In this document: positions 1 to 11,800 of the stretch, one piece after another | Layout of the letters: each line of letters begins with the position of its first letter | Position numbering within the stretch: the first letter of the stretch is position 1 | Assembly (NCBI GenBank): GCA_034387635.1 | Contig: JAOANU010000011.1 | Coordinates: 94,501 to 158,500, forward strand | DNA from: Rhodosporidiobolus odoratus | Lineage: Eukaryota > Basidiomycota > Microbotryomycetes > Sporidiobolales > Sporidiobolaceae | Direction: 5' to 3' | Length of the DNA stretch: 64,000 bases | Made by a program: the position numbers and the translations under genes | Notes under the pieces: model-generated | What the model saw: the letters and a program-made list of their open reading frames with translations, nothing else | Database searches by the model: none | Told to the model about the DNA's origin: nothing

Positions 1-299
1 ATCCGTTGCCCATGTCAATGGGCTACGGAGGCGGAGGCATGCCGCCTCAGCAGCACCAGTCGTTCGCGGCGAGGGGAATGGGCGCGTCTCTCAACCGCCC
101 CGGCATGGGAGGAGGACTCGGAGGAGGCGGGATGGGAGGCGTCCAGTGGAGTGGTGATCGAGGTCGACCTGGAGGTGGCGGAATAGGGATGGGCTCGCAG
201 CAGCAGCAGGGAAAGAAGGTCAACCTCTTAACGACGCTCGGAGGCGCAGCAGGTGGTGCAGCAGGGTTGCCGCCGAAGCCGCCGCCGACGAGGAGGTAA
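1..299 (+). CDS. 3' end of an unidentified Gly/Met/Gln-rich protein (5' end outside window)
   Basis: The frame is open from the left edge to a TAA at 297-299, so only the C-terminal ~98 residues are visible. The sequence is low-complexity (repeated GMGGG and GGGM blocks, a QQQQ run) and ends in a short segment around KKVNLLTTLGG followed by a Pro/Arg tail (PPKPPPTRR). No catalytic motif is visible and I do not recognise the family. Such a tail would suit an RNA-binding or scaffold protein, but that is only composition. The gene is convergent with the multicopper oxidase gene on the minus strand. Confidence 0.6.
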   Translation, partial: PLPMSMGYGGGGMPPQQHQSFAARGMGASLNRPGMGGGLGGGGMGGVQWSGDRGRPGGGGIGMGSQQQQGKKVNLLTTLGGAAGGAAGLPPKPPPTRR

Positions 300-780
300 C
301 TCGGAGACGAGTTGAAGGAGTGACGGGATAAGCAGAGGTCGTTCAGTTCTTGTTAAAAGGAAGCGCTCAGTCGCTTGTTGTAGTCTCCTCTGCTTCTGCA
401 AAGTCCGGTCATCTCCATTCCGAGTGGCTTGCCTTCTATCCTTTGGTAGCTTCCTACATCACAACTTTTCACATCTCGGTTGCAAGCGCGATGTTTTGCG
501 ATGCGTGCGCAAGCACTGGGGTGTACCTTTCCTCTCTGCTTTTCATCGACCGGCTTCTCCTGCGATTTACTTCTCAGGTTCATTACTTCCTGGTCATCCC
601 TTCCTTACGCGACGCATCTGCTCGTGACCGGGGAAGAGTAAGGTCCGAAAGTTGCGGAGAAGCGTTCTTCTTGAAACACCGAGCTATTTCACTGACGGTA
701 GCGCTCGCTGGCCACCCGTACCTCGACGCTTCTCGTATCCAGCATACTAGGTGTGACTGGGATGCTGCTTTCTGCTCATG
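300..780. other. Convergent intergenic region, no gene seen
   Basis: This stretch separates the stop codon of the left-edge gene from the duplicated 3' flank of the oxidase gene. Open frames here lack credible splice structure or composition. It most likely holds the 3' UTRs and polyadenylation regions of the two convergent genes. Confidence 0.4.
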
Positions 781-2267
781 TCACCCAGCAAGCAAGGGTG
801 AAAAGAAAAAGGGAATGAAGGTGAGAGGGAAACTCAGCGTGCCTCTCTTCATGCCAGAAGCAATCTCGGTCATGGTCGAGCACAGTACAAGGGGGGCAAT
901 ACAGTCGGCTATTGCAACGCGACAATGGTGGAGAAGAGGGAAGAAACCAACAAGAGAAACCGATTTGAGAAGGCCAACTTGGGCGCGACGGCGAGAAGCA
1001 GAATTAAGAAGCTACAAGAACAAGGTAACGAGAGAATGGACACAGAGAACGAGCGAGAGAGTCTTTGGTGGAGGGAGCAAGAAGGTACAGGGAAATGAGA
1101 GCGAGAGGTGCCCTAGTCCGTTGACCACCAGCCGGACAAGGACTTCTTCGCCTTCGAAGCAAAGGGAAGGGCAGTCTTCACGGGAACGGCGGTGTCGACA
1201 GGGGCAGCGGGAAGAGTGGGCAAATCGAAGGAGCGCTTGCGACCGGGGTCAATGATGGACCCGTTGCCGCCAATGCAGAGCTGCAGAGGGGGAAAAGCCA
1301 GAGTCAGCTCAAACTCAGTAGTAGTATGAATGGTCACAGTTGTTGAGGCGGTGCAGGACAGTGGACGACGGGATTGTCGCAGCAGTAGGGACGAGAGGGC
1401 CGTACAGGGCAGAGGGAGAGACACTGAGGGACGTACATCGAAGCTTTTCTGGGGAATCGGAAGGTCGGGAATCGCTTCGGGCTGAACGACGAGGGCGCCG
1501 AGGAGGCCAACGGCTTCTGTGGAGGGGCAGAAGAGGAAGGAGAGAACAAGGGCAAGAAGCGGAAGGAGAGAGAAAGGGGGAAGGAGAGGAGACAGAGGAG
1601 GAGGAAGAAGGAAAAGGCAATAGTCAGCGGACGAAAATTTGGAGTGAAAGGGTTTAGCTTGGGGCGATGAAATAGGATGTGACAGTCTGACGAATTCCAC
1701 GCAAGATAGAAAGGGTCAGCCACCTAAAAGGGCTGAGAAGGAACATCGAGAAGGGAAAACTCACGGAAGGCATGCACTCCGACAATGTCGGTCACGAGGC
1801 GAGCGAGAACCCAAGTGCCGGGAGAGACGCCGATCGTGTCGCGGCGAATCGGGTTCGTAGTGTTGAAGTTTTGGGCAGCGAGTGCGCTGTAGTCGCAACT
1901 CGATTTCGTCAGGACTGACTCACGAAAACTCACATCATATGGCACTTTGCTCGGAACGGCGAAGTGTCTCTATTGCAAGACGGTAACGAGGACTTGGGGA
2001 GAAAAGCATACGTCATATTGGGTACGCCCGTTCCGCGTCCGAGAATGAAGGATGTTGTGAAGGTGCTGCGGGTAGAAGAAAAGTCAGTAACAGCTTCAAA
2101 AGCGGCACAGAGGTGTAGGAGAGACGACGTACCAGGGGGTGATCAGCTCCCTGCGTGTTGTAGAGTACCAAGTCCATCGCGCCCAACCCCGCCTCAACAA
2201 TTGCTACGCGTCCCGGATCGACAGTCTGACCGCGCCAGTACTGGAGAAGAATCGGGTTGTAGGCGAA
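781..2267 (-). repeat. Inverted duplication, arm 1 (3' part and 3' flank of the multicopper oxidase gene)
   Basis: Read on the minus strand, this block matches 10311-11800 read on the plus strand. It covers the last four or so exons of the oxidase, their introns, the stop codon and about 330 bp of downstream flank. I noticed only a handful of differences over ~1.48 kb: one extra C in an intron, a few substitutions, and a cluster of synonymous changes at the 5' edge. Similarity stops abruptly after the GGGTGA at the flank end. Confidence 0.9.
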
Positions 2268-5200
2268 GTTCTGCCGAGGCGAGGGCAAAGTCAGCACGTG
2301 ATTCCTTCGGGGCAAGCTGCAGAAGGAGGCAGAAAGAGAGGGAAGCGTCAAGCACTCACCTCGAAGGAAACATCATTCATAGTCCACCTGAAAATGTCGG
2401 TGATGGCAAAGGATGTGTTGAAGAAGGACGTTTGCGAGACGGTCGAAGGCGCAGCGACAGCGATGCGAGGCACGAGCTTCGCTGTGGGAGGAAGACAATG
2501 GTGAGCAGGCTGTCATACTGATTATACAAGGTCCGCACACCGAAAGATTCGAAAGGCGAGAAGGAGAGAAGGGAAGGCTCACACTCATCGAGATCGACGC
2601 AATCCCCGACAGTGGGATCGCTCCAGTCTTGCGAAGTCGGGAGGTCGTCGCCAAGGGAAGAGTTCGCATAGCCGATGCGAATGATGACGAGGGTCTGAGG
2701 GTTGAGGTCGGGGAAGGGAGCACCTGCGGGAGAAAAGGGTAAGCTTGCGGAAGATTGACAAGAATGGAAGGATGAGAATCAAGACTCACCGAAGCAGCCC
2801 GTGTTCATCTGAGCGCGAAGGTAGAACGAGTCCCCGACTTGGTGGCCGGACGTGTCGAGGACTCCTGAGTAGCGCTGAGCGACGTTCACCGGAACGCGGT
2901 GGACCAGTTGAGGTTGAGTTGGAGTGTCGTCAGCCTCTGCGGGACCGGTAGAGAAGCGGGAAGAACCAAGGTCGACAAGACAGAAAATGGAAAAAGAGGG
3001 GGGGAACGGTACCAATGACCGCCAGCTCGTGTTCATCGACGGAGAACCAGACAACAGCTGCGGGAGAAGTCATGGCTGAGCAAGCCACTACTTTGTGGGA
3101 GAAAAGCAAACGTACGGTGACTCCCGGCGTTGATGAAGCGGAGACGGACGAGCGCGTCGGGCGGGAAGATGAGCTCGAGAAGCGCCGTCTGCTGAAAGCA
3201 AGGTTGGTCGGCCTCAGCAAAGCCGCAGTCGTAGATACCGTGGCCGTTAACGAGACCGGACTGGGGTGAGGGCGCTACGGCGGTCTACAGAACCGGAAGT
3301 ACAGGTTAGTCTCTAATGCGGTAGTTTAGGCAAATCCGAATAGAAAGGAGGAGGGGAAAGTCACGCACGCGATTGAAGCCTTCCGGAGTGTTGAGTGCGC
3401 CAACAATGACGTCTGATGCCGTGTGGTACCAATCATTCCAGAGGATGATCTATGGCTCGGGAAGAACATATCAGACCCAAAGAAAGAGAAGCCAGTAGGT
3501 GAAGGGGAGAAAAAGGCGCACCTGGTCAACGTCGTAATCGGTGCCGCGCACAAGCGGGTCCTCTGGAGAATGGACGATGAGGGGACTGCGGCGTGAGCGG
3601 CGAAGTCAGCTCAATGTGGTACTGAAAAATGGAAAGGCGGTAACGCACCCGATGATACCGTCGGCGTAGTAAGCTCCACGGTGGGCGCTAGCGAAGGATC
3701 GAGCATAATGAGTTCGAGATGATGTAAGAAGATAGCTAGGAAGGGACTCACTGCCACCAAAGAGTCCCGTACGGGTCGTTGCCGACCACCTTGAACTCGT
3801 AGGTGTAGTTGATCTTGCTGTTGATCGGGCACTGGGTAACGCCTGAAGGTCCGTCCTCCCAGATAGTGCCGTTCTGCTGGATCCCCTGTGGATGCAAGAC
3901 GATGCAACGCTGACAAAAGTATTTATTGAGGGAGAAGAAAACTCACATGCCAGTGCAGGGCCATCTGGAAGTCGAGCGAGTTCTTGACGTGCACAACGAC
4001 CGTGTCGCCTACAGCACGCAGAGAGGCCGCAGAATCAACATCCGTATCGCTTGGAAGCATGGGAGTATGGGAGGCAGTAGGAACGCACCGGCGTTGACCT
4101 CGATGAGCGGGCCGGGGAACTGGCCGTTCACGACGAGCCTGCGAGAGTATCGAGAGAGGGTGTCAGTGAAAGGTTCGTACCAGCTTTGGTGATGAGCATG
4201 ACTCACATCGAGCGGTTGACTGCGAGAAAGTCCAACAAGATCAGTTTGCGAAGGTCAGCTTTTCCTCCTCGACATCAGGACTGACAAAAGTAAGAAAGGC
4301 TACGCACAGCCATCAGGCGACCCAGGCCTCGCGTCAATCTCGAAGAAGTACTCGCGGCGCTGGGGCGGCGCGTTGATGTCCCAGTAAGGCGAGAGGCGGA
4401 GCTCCTTTGGCCTGGAGGTGACGGAGGGGCGGACGCTGGCGCTCGAAGAAGGGGTGGTGCTCGAGGTATGGGACGACGTGCGACTCGAGCTCTTAGAAGA
4501 GGAAGGACGACTGGTGTCTCAGCACAAAGTTTGTCAGCCGGAGGTGACATCAAGAAATCGAGAAAGAAGAGAAAACGTACGGCGTGCGCGAGGACGAGCT
4601 AGTCTGACTGACCGTGTGACTAGTCGTGGTCCTAGGATGACAGGAGCATCAGCAAGGCAGGCAGAAGAAATATTGCCAGGAAGAGGAGAGAAAGGGAAGA
4701 AAAGGAAAGCTCACCTCGATGAAGAGTGCGAGGAGGGGTGGACTGTCTTGGTCACGGTGACGCTGCGTGATTGTGATGTCAAGATGAAGTATCACTGTCT
4801 GAATCAAAGGGGGAAACGGGCAGCCTACGTCTCGGGCTTGCAGGAGGGGACCGGCGTCGCAGAGCAGTAATGCCACCACTCGCTGTCTTTGACGCAGGTC
4901 GTACCGATTTGGCCTATATCGAGGGAAGAAGAAATGCACGTCAGCTCGATGGAGAAAAAGGCAGGAGAACCGGACGTACAGCAAGTCTCGCCAGCGTAGC
5001 CATTACCACCGCACTGGCTCCACTCGCCGTTGCCACAACCGTTCTTGTCCGCCTCTTTGCACTGCGAGTACCACTCGCTACTCTTGGTGCAGGTCCAGCC
5101 CGCAAGGCCTATGAGGGATCACCGTCAGTAAGGTGCGGGGACATCGAGGATCGAAAGAGAGAAAGATGTGCGCACAGCGAGTGCCTCCCGTCCAACCAGC

Positions 5201-5329
5201 GCCGCCGCATTGGCCGTACTCTCCGACTACCGTACCACCACCGCTGTCGTCGTCGTGAGAGGCGGGAGCCCCGAAAGCGAGGGAACTCGCCAAGGGAAGC
5301 GAGGAGAAAAAGAGGGAATGGATGCGCAT
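1113..5329 (-). CDS. Secreted laccase-like multicopper oxidase with two N-terminal CBM1 modules
   Basis: Predicted extracellular copper oxidase. The start at 5329 gives a signal peptide (MRIHSLFFSSLPLASSLAFG). CBM1 no. 1 reads YGQCGGAGWTGGTRC and continues after an intron as LAGWTCTKSSEWYSQC. CBM1 no. 2 has WSQCGGNGYAGETCC and ends KDSEWWHYC. A Ser/Thr/Pro linker follows. The oxidase part carries all four copper motifs: HWHG (after RLVVNGQFPGPLIEVNAG), WWHAH, HPLHLH and FHCHILFH. The last two are assembled across introns. The splice junction just after HCHI..H is not fully resolved, because a clean join to AVGLLGALVVQPEA needs either an 11-residue insert or a non-GT donor. The protein ends KKSLSGWWSTD. 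There are more than ten small introns. Multicopper oxidases of this type oxidise phenolics or metals with reduction of O2. The CBM1 pair implies binding to cellulose. Laccase versus ferroxidase specificity cannot be settled by eye. Confidence 0.88.
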
Positions 5330-6589
5330 CCCGGTGGTAATGCCTTGTGACTGGTAGAGTTGCGGGAGTAGACTGTGAGAAAGAAGTCGAGAGCTAGATA
5401 AGATGAGTAGTCGCAACGACACCGGCAACACCGTGAGCAGCGAAGGAGGAAAAGTGAGCGCTTTCCGCTGTCCGCGTAGATCGCGCTCGACCCCTCTTGC
5501 ACATCCTTTCCGTTCGCAAACCCCACAAACCCTATCCGCTTGTCCGTGGGTCTTGCCAGGCTTCATGAATGGCTCGGTGCTTCATCCATGCTTTGCTGTA
5601 TAGCTCGTTCCGCTCGCTCGCCGGACGTTCAGTCGACCTCCTGTCCTCTCTGCCGTCTCTCGAGGCGCTGCCAGCGGCACTGGCCTGCTCAGAAAAGGTC
5701 TCTTCAATCCTCTTACTGCTCGCAATCACTACACAGAGGGCCGACTGCCACCGCCTGGTGTTTACGCCGCCGCCTCCGTCCATCCGCACGCGCCCCAACG
5801 CGCTCACTTCTCCCACCTTCAACTTCGCTCGTATTCACTCTGATTGCCAGCTCTTACCTGAAGAGTCCGCCTCTTGATATCTGCGGCATACACCCCTCGT
5901 CCACAGGTTCCCGCCACGCCTGTCACCTCGCCCTTCGTCCCCTCATCAACCTCCTCTTCCGCTTCATCAACTCGGTTGTAAGATCCCGCACAGTGGAAGC
6001 ATATGTACGATCACATCCTCTACCAGCCCGTCTGCTTGCTCGCTGACCCAGTCTTTCGCTTCCCCAGCATGGCTAGGAAGAACACCAGCAAACAAATCAG
6101 AGTTCGTTGATGGTGTCTCTTCGTGTACAACCTCAGTCTCGCCCCGTGCATTTTCATGTCGCAATTCCGGTCGCCCTTTACAGCCGAAATTCGGCGGGTG
6201 CACACGAGAGAGTGGCAGCGTTGCCAGCACGAGATGAACAAACAAGCCCGCAGAGCCGGCATCGAACTTGTAAGCGTAGAGCGGAAATCAGCGACACAGT
6301 CTCGAGGCGTGCAGCTTTTCCCTCCCATCCTCCCGCCCGCAAAACCGCTCATCCACCCGTAAACCCTCGGCGCAAACGACCCACTTGCTCCTCCCGTCAA
6401 CTCCCATATCACTCGTAATGGCACTTGCTCCTGCCTCTCTTTCCTCCGCTCCCGCTTTCTACATTGCAAGCACACAATCCTGGCCTCGCCCCCTGGGGTA
6501 CGCTTCAACGAGACCGCTGAAGACGAAGCACGGTGGTTTAGCTTTGTGGAAAGGAGGAGGAACGCACCCTCCTGGGTCATCACGCATGA
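5330..6589. other. Promoter side of the oxidase gene and unresolved upstream exons
   Basis: The oxidase promoter must lie just upstream of 5329. Further right there are intron-like signals on the plus strand: a GTAAG donor near 5979 with a CTGAC branch site and CCCAG acceptor near 6070, and GTAAGC near 6271 to GTGCAG near 6315. Between them lies a coding-looking frame containing NKQARRAGIEL. These may be 5' exons of the gene ending at 7155. I could not join them into one convincing frame. Confidence 0.3.
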
Positions 6590-7155
6590 CCTCAAGCCAA
6601 GAGATCTGTAGGAGTCGTGGACTCTATCAAGCGACAACGACGTCCGCTTGCAGAACGGGTCGAGGCTGGAGGAGATCGGATGGAGGAAAGCGGGGACGGC
6701 GCGTTCACGACATCGGAGCGCAGGAGTTCGGCGGAGGGCTCGAGGAGCGTGATAACGACGTGGAGGAAGGGTTTGACGCCGTTTTGGCGACGGGAGGAGA
6801 AGGTAGGGCTGGAGAAAGTTTGGGAGGAAGTCAAGGTCAGCCTTTTCGCCGCTGCCTTCGGACCTAAAGCAAGCACTAACTTTGTCAACTATTCTTAGAC
6901 CTTTCACTTACCTCCTCCCTCGCCGATGACTCTTCAGATGAAGAGGAGAACCGCGCAGACGTCGAGGCGGAATTGGCGAAGTTCGACGCCCTCGCCGCGC
7001 ACGAGCGAGCTATGTTGCAGGCGAGAATGGAGGCGGATGCAGATGTGAGGTATATCCAGAAGGTGAATAAGCGCAAGCGGAAGGAGGTAGGTAAGATGGA
7101 GAAGGAAGGAAAGGAAGTGGGGAAAGGAGGTCGCGGCGCGAAGAGGCGGGAATAG
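6590..7155 (+). CDS. 3' part of an unidentified protein with a basic C-terminus
   Basis: Two exons flank a good 63-bp intron (6836-6898, GTCAG donor, ACTAAC branch site, TTAG acceptor). The frame reads VVDSIKRQRRPLAERVEAG.. to VWEEVK, then TFHLPPSLADDSSDEEEN, an acidic patch, a helix-like segment (AELAKFDALAAHERAMLQAR) and a basic tail (QKVNKRKRKEV.., GRGAKRRE) that looks like a nuclear localisation signal. The 5' end is unresolved: the frame is stopped just upstream at ~6586, so at least one more exon must precede it, perhaps in 5.9-6.5 kb. I do not recognise the family. A nuclear protein is an inference from the tail only. Confidence 0.4.
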
Positions 7156-7554
7156 TGGTCGAACGGTGACGAGACGGGTGGGGAGACGTTCTATTGAATC
7201 AAGCAGCTGTAGGTTTCTGAGGTAAAAGTGTGAGGACGACGAGAGGAAGAGGTGAGCGAACGATGGTGACGACTTGCCGACGAGAAACGGCTAAGTCGAG
7301 ATGCATTACAGATAAGAGACTACAGAAAGATAAGCCAGCCAAAGGTAATCGAATTCCGAGTCGGGGGGGCGGCCTCCAGAGGGTGGATGTGGCTCTCTTG
7401 TCGCTGCCGTACTTCTTCGAACTCGGCTGGAGTAAGGCTACGCCGCCCTGGTCATCACTCCTGCCAAAGTCAGCACTGTCCAGCTTCGTCGCCTGGCCAG
7501 CCGCGGTCCACCAAGCGTCAGTCCGGCACTCTCATCATCAACTGCACTTGCAAT

Positions 7555-10027
7555 ATGGCAGAGCCACCGGTCAAGCGACGAATAACACGGGCGTGCGATT
7601 TTTGCAATAGGAGGGGACTCAAGGTGCGCTGTCCTCCCCTCCGTCGGGATACTATTCTTTGGTCCGAGGCTACTAACCCATTGCCGCTTCCAGTGCGTTA
7701 AGGACGACACTGCTTCTTCTACAGCTAGCTGTCGGTCATGCCAGCATCACGCTGTCACCTGCACCTACGACCGGCCAAGAAAGAAGCGCGGTCCAGTACG
7801 TCTTGCGCCCTCGCCCCGGCGTTGGTTTTCTTACTTTTCCTTGCCTTACTGACCCAATATCCGCAGACTCCCCGCGCGACAGACTCCACCGTCTCTGAGG
7901 CGTCCACCTCGCAGGAGACCAGTGCGCCGGTCGCAATATCAGCAGCGAACCTCCCTCCGACACCTTTTCCACCGGCTGCTTATTGCTGGCGTCCCAGCCG
8001 CCTTGTACCCGTCTTTGCCCTGCTTCGTGCTCTCGAGACCTACTACGAAGCGGTGTACCCTATCTTCCCCTTTTTCATATGGCCGGCCTTCATCGACCGG
8101 GTCAAGAACGAAGACCACCTCAACGACCGAAGTTTCTACGGCACGGTCATGGCCGCCAGCGCCCTCGGAGCGTGTGTGCACGAGCTTATCATCCTCGGCC
8201 TGCTTTCTCGTTGACTCGAATATTCCTGCAGTGCCCGCCTGCGAGACAGCGCTGCCAGCACGACTCCTCTGTCCGCCAAAGAAGCCGCTGCCTTACCTTC
8301 ACCTGAACTTCTGCTTGCTGCCGCCGAAGACGCGATTCCGGCAGACTTGGAAACGGCAAGCGATTTCGACTTGCTACGTTCGACCGCTCTTCTTGCCGTC
8401 TGCGCCATTCAGCTCGCCCAAACGAAGAAGATGTACCGGCATTCTGGCGTTTTCTGGACCCTCGTCTCGATGCATCGTCTGCACGACGAGAAAAACTGGA
8501 ACGTGGTAAACCGCCTTGAGATGGAGGAAAGGCGACGGGTATTGCGTGTTCTCAAGCTTTTGCCTCTTTGTAAACACTGGCTGACTCTCATTATGCGCAG
8601 CTGGAGCATGTATACTCTTGAACTATTTGCTTGCCTAGCGTTCGGAGGTGTACGGCGGACCAAGGAGTCTGCGCTGAAGGTCCTATACCCGAGCGAAATC
8701 GACGACACCTTCCTGGCCCGCGGCGTGGAGCAACCAGCCGGCAGTATGTCGTGGCTGCATGGATGGAATTTTACGGTACGACCTCGAGTCTCTCGTCACT
8801 GCTCCGCCTCTCCTAACCTATGTCAACTTTCGTTCGCTTTCCACTACACCTGCCCTTTGCCTTGCCTTCAACCCCTCAGACACAGCTTTACAGTGCGCCT
8901 TACCTGCACATGTCAGCATTACCTTCACTTACATGCTCTCCTGACTTGCAGAGATGCTCGAGTGCGCCATGGACGCAAGCCAGCCGGGAATTGTCTGCGG
9001 AGCAAGCTCGCAGATCTCGTTCTCAGCCTTGCTTGACTACCTCGACACGTGTTACGCCTGCCTCGCTCCTGCGTTCAAGGAAATCAAGCCATCCCTGGGC
9101 ATGCCAGACCTCGACCGCTTCGGGTATCAAGCGGCAAACATCCTGGTGACCTCACAGGCTCGTCTACCTTTTGCCTTTGCATTACCATCAAGCAGGCTCC
9201 CTCGCTTACAGGCTTTCTTGGCCTGACAGACTGTTCGCATGCTCGCCGTTTGCCGGAATGCTCAGGAGGCCTCGCAACGAGAAGCAGCGGTCCGCACTGC
9301 TGAGGACACCCTTCGACAGGTCAGCGCCATCCCGATTGCTTACCTGCAGGGATTCTCTTCGCCGCTTGTAAGCTCGGTGTGTCCTAGAGCCGGTCGCCTG
9401 CGCTCACCTAAGTCTCTTGCGCAACTCGCTGAACAGATACACCACCTCGTCGGAATGTACAAGCTGCTTTTCCCGGTCACGGAGCGCCGGCTCACCCCTG
9501 ACCTCTTCGTGCGCATCCGTCAGCTCCTGTATGCCAAGCGCCTTCTCTACCTTGACGTTTATGTCAGACCTGACCTGCAGTCTCGTCCGCACCACAGGAT
9601 CGACACGACTACGCTTCTGAACCGCCTACAATCCCGCCTTACTTACACTATCGACATTACCCAGCGCTTCACTTCGCAGATCAAACGCATGGACGAAGCG
9701 CAAGCTATTGCCTCTTCCCGCCCGACCTCGCCCCGCCCGCAACCCCTAGCTCCGCCTTCACCTTCATTTGATGCGCTCGACTCAACTTCGACTCCTGCCT
9801 TCTCAACGGGTTTCACTCCGACCTCGACGTCTGGTATACTGCCTTGGGAAGCGGCTTTTGAGCTGCAGGACATTTTCTCGGACTGGCCATTCGACTTTTT
9901 GTCATCAGGTGACACATGGGGGGCTGCGTTGAACGTTGGCGAAACTTGGGATGCGGGCAGAGGCAACAATCAGGCTAGCGGTCGTGGAGCCAGCGCGGGA
10001 GAACAGCAGTGGCCATGGCAGTTGTAA
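7555..10027 (+). CDS. Zn2Cys6 fungal transcription factor
   Basis: Predicted nuclear DNA-binding regulator. The ATG at 7555 starts MAEPPVKRRITRACDFCNRR. The binuclear zinc cluster is split by an intron: CDFCNRRGLK joins CVKDD, and the second half is CRSCQHHAVTC, followed by the basic YDRPRKKRGP. A fungal-specific middle homology region follows, beginning near LRALETYYEAVYPIFPFF (exon ~7867-8213) and continuing over several exons. The C-terminus is Ser/Thr/Pro-rich with an acidic/aromatic stretch (DIFSDWPFDF) that could activate transcription, ending QQWPWQL. Its targets are unknown. The CGG direct repeats upstream of the anhydrosugar kinase gene 4 kb away are a candidate. The gene is intact and typical in base use. 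Confidence 0.85.
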
Positions 10028-10310
10028 CGCTGGATGAAACATCGGACCTCCGGAGCTTGTCTTCCTCTGATACAACAGAGTTGTCCGCCCCCGCTTCAGC
10101 AACGCCACAAGTCATCACGAGTTGTGCTTCCTTCTTGCCGTTGAGCTGCTCAGGCCGCTTGCTAGGAAGTTAGCTGCAATCTAGTTTTATTGTTGACAAT
10201 GAGGTGCCGGTAACCGATGCTTCTTTTCACCCGTCTCTTTTTGCCTTCCTTGCTGACCGTACGTATTTTGCACGAACTGGCACCTAGAACAGGCCGACAA
10301 ACATGCCGGC

Positions 10311-11466
10311 TTTGCCTATAACCCTATTCTTTTCCAGTACTGGCGCGGTCAGACTGTCGACCCGGGACGCGTAGCAATTGTTGAGGCGGGGTTGGGCGCG
10401 ATGGACTTGGTACTCTACAACACGCAGGGAGCTGATCACCCCCTGGTACGTCGTCTCTCCTACACCTCTGTGCCGCTTTTGAAGCTGTTACTGACTTTTC
10501 TTCTACCCGCAGCACCTTCACAACATCATTCATTCTCGGACGCGGAACGGGCGTACCCAATATGACGTATGCTTTTCTCCCCAAGTCCTCGTTACCGTCT
10601 TGCAATAGAGACACTTCGCCGTTCCGAGCAAAGTGCCATATGATGTGAGTTTTCGTGAGTCAGTCCTGACGAAATCGAGTTGCGACTACAGCGCACTCGC
10701 TGCCCAAAACTTCAACACTACGAACCCGATTCGCCGCGACACGATCGGCGTCTCTCCCGGCACTTGGGTTCTCGCTCGCCTCGTGACCGACATTGTCGGA
10801 GTGCATGCCTTCCGTGAGTTTTCCCTTCTCGATGTTCCTTCTCAGCCCTTTTAGGTGGCTGACCCTTTCTATCTTGCGTGGAATTCGTCAGACTGTCACA
10901 TCCTATTTCATCGCCCCAAGCTAAACCCTTTCACTCCAAATTTTCGTCCGCTGACTATTGCCTTTTCCTTCTTCCTCCTCCTCTGTCTCCTCTCCTTCCC
11001 CCTTTCTCTCTCCTTCCGCTTCTTGCCCCTTGTTCTCTCCTTCCTCTTCTGCCCCTCCACAGAAGCCGTTGGCCTCCTCGGCGCCCTCGTCGTTCAGCCC
11101 GAAGCGATTCCCGACCTTCCGATTCCCCAGAAAAGCTTCGATGTACGTCCCTCAGTGTCTCTCCCTCTGCCCTGTACGGCCCTCTCGTCCCTACTGCTGC
11201 GACAATCCCGTCGTCCACTGTCCTGCACCGCCTCAACAACTGTGACCATTCATACTACTACTGAGTTTGAGCTGACTCTGGCTTTTCCCCCTCTGCAGCT
11301 CTGCATTGGCGGCAACGGGTCCATCATTGACCCCGGTCGCAAGCGCTCCTTCGATTTGCCCACTCTTCCCGCTGCCCCTGTCGACACTGCCGTTCCCGTG
11401 AAGACTGCCCTTCCCTTTGCTTCGAAGGCGAAGAAGTCCTTGTCCGGCTGGTGGTCAACGGACTAG
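10311..11466 (+). pseudogene. Truncated C-terminal fragment of the multicopper oxidase gene
   Basis: This plus-strand fragment encodes the last oxidase exons: YWRGQTVDPGRVAIVEAG, HPLHLH across an intron, NPIRRDTIGVSPGTWVLA, HCHI, AVGLLGALVVQPEA and the same C-terminus KKSLSGWWSTD at 11466. Frames and splice sites are conserved. The signal peptide, both CBM1 modules and the first two copper motifs are missing, so it cannot make a working oxidase alone. The short upstream sequence (10296-10320, ADKHAGFAYNP) differs from the intact gene at synonymous sites. The fragment may therefore be the remnant of an older paralogue that was later overwritten by gene conversion. A transcript starting in the spacer is possible but unsupported. 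Confidence 0.8.
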
Positions 11467-11800
11467 GCCACCTCTCGCTCTCATTTCCCTGTACCTTCTT
11501 GCTCCCTCCACCAAAGACTCTCTCGCTCGTTCTCTGTGTCCATTCTCTCGTTACCTTGTTCTTGTAGCTTCTTAATTCTGCTTCTCGCCGTCGCGCCCAA
11601 GTTGGCCTTCTCAAATCAGTTTCTCTTGTTGGTTTCTTCCCTCTTCTCCACCATCGTCGCGTTGCAATAGCCGACTGTATTGCCCCCCTTGTACTGTGCT
11701 CGACCATGACCGAGATTGCTTCTGGCATGAAGAGAGGCACGCTGAGTTTCCCTCTCACCTTCATTCCCTTTTTCTTTTCACCCTTTGCTTGCGGGGTGAG
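10311..11800 (+). repeat. Inverted duplication, arm 2
   Basis: This is the partner of 781-2267, in opposite orientation and about 8 kb away. The first ~25 bp (around FAYNPIL.QYW) differ at several third codon positions. The remainder is almost identical, introns and 3' flank included. It lies just downstream of the Zn2Cys6 gene and has no 5' oxidase exons upstream. Confidence 0.9.

Noticed and set aside
350..1255. A 301-codon plus-strand open frame
   Set aside because: It lies largely antisense to the oxidase 3' end and its flank, has no family motif, and its right part recurs only because of the inverted duplication.
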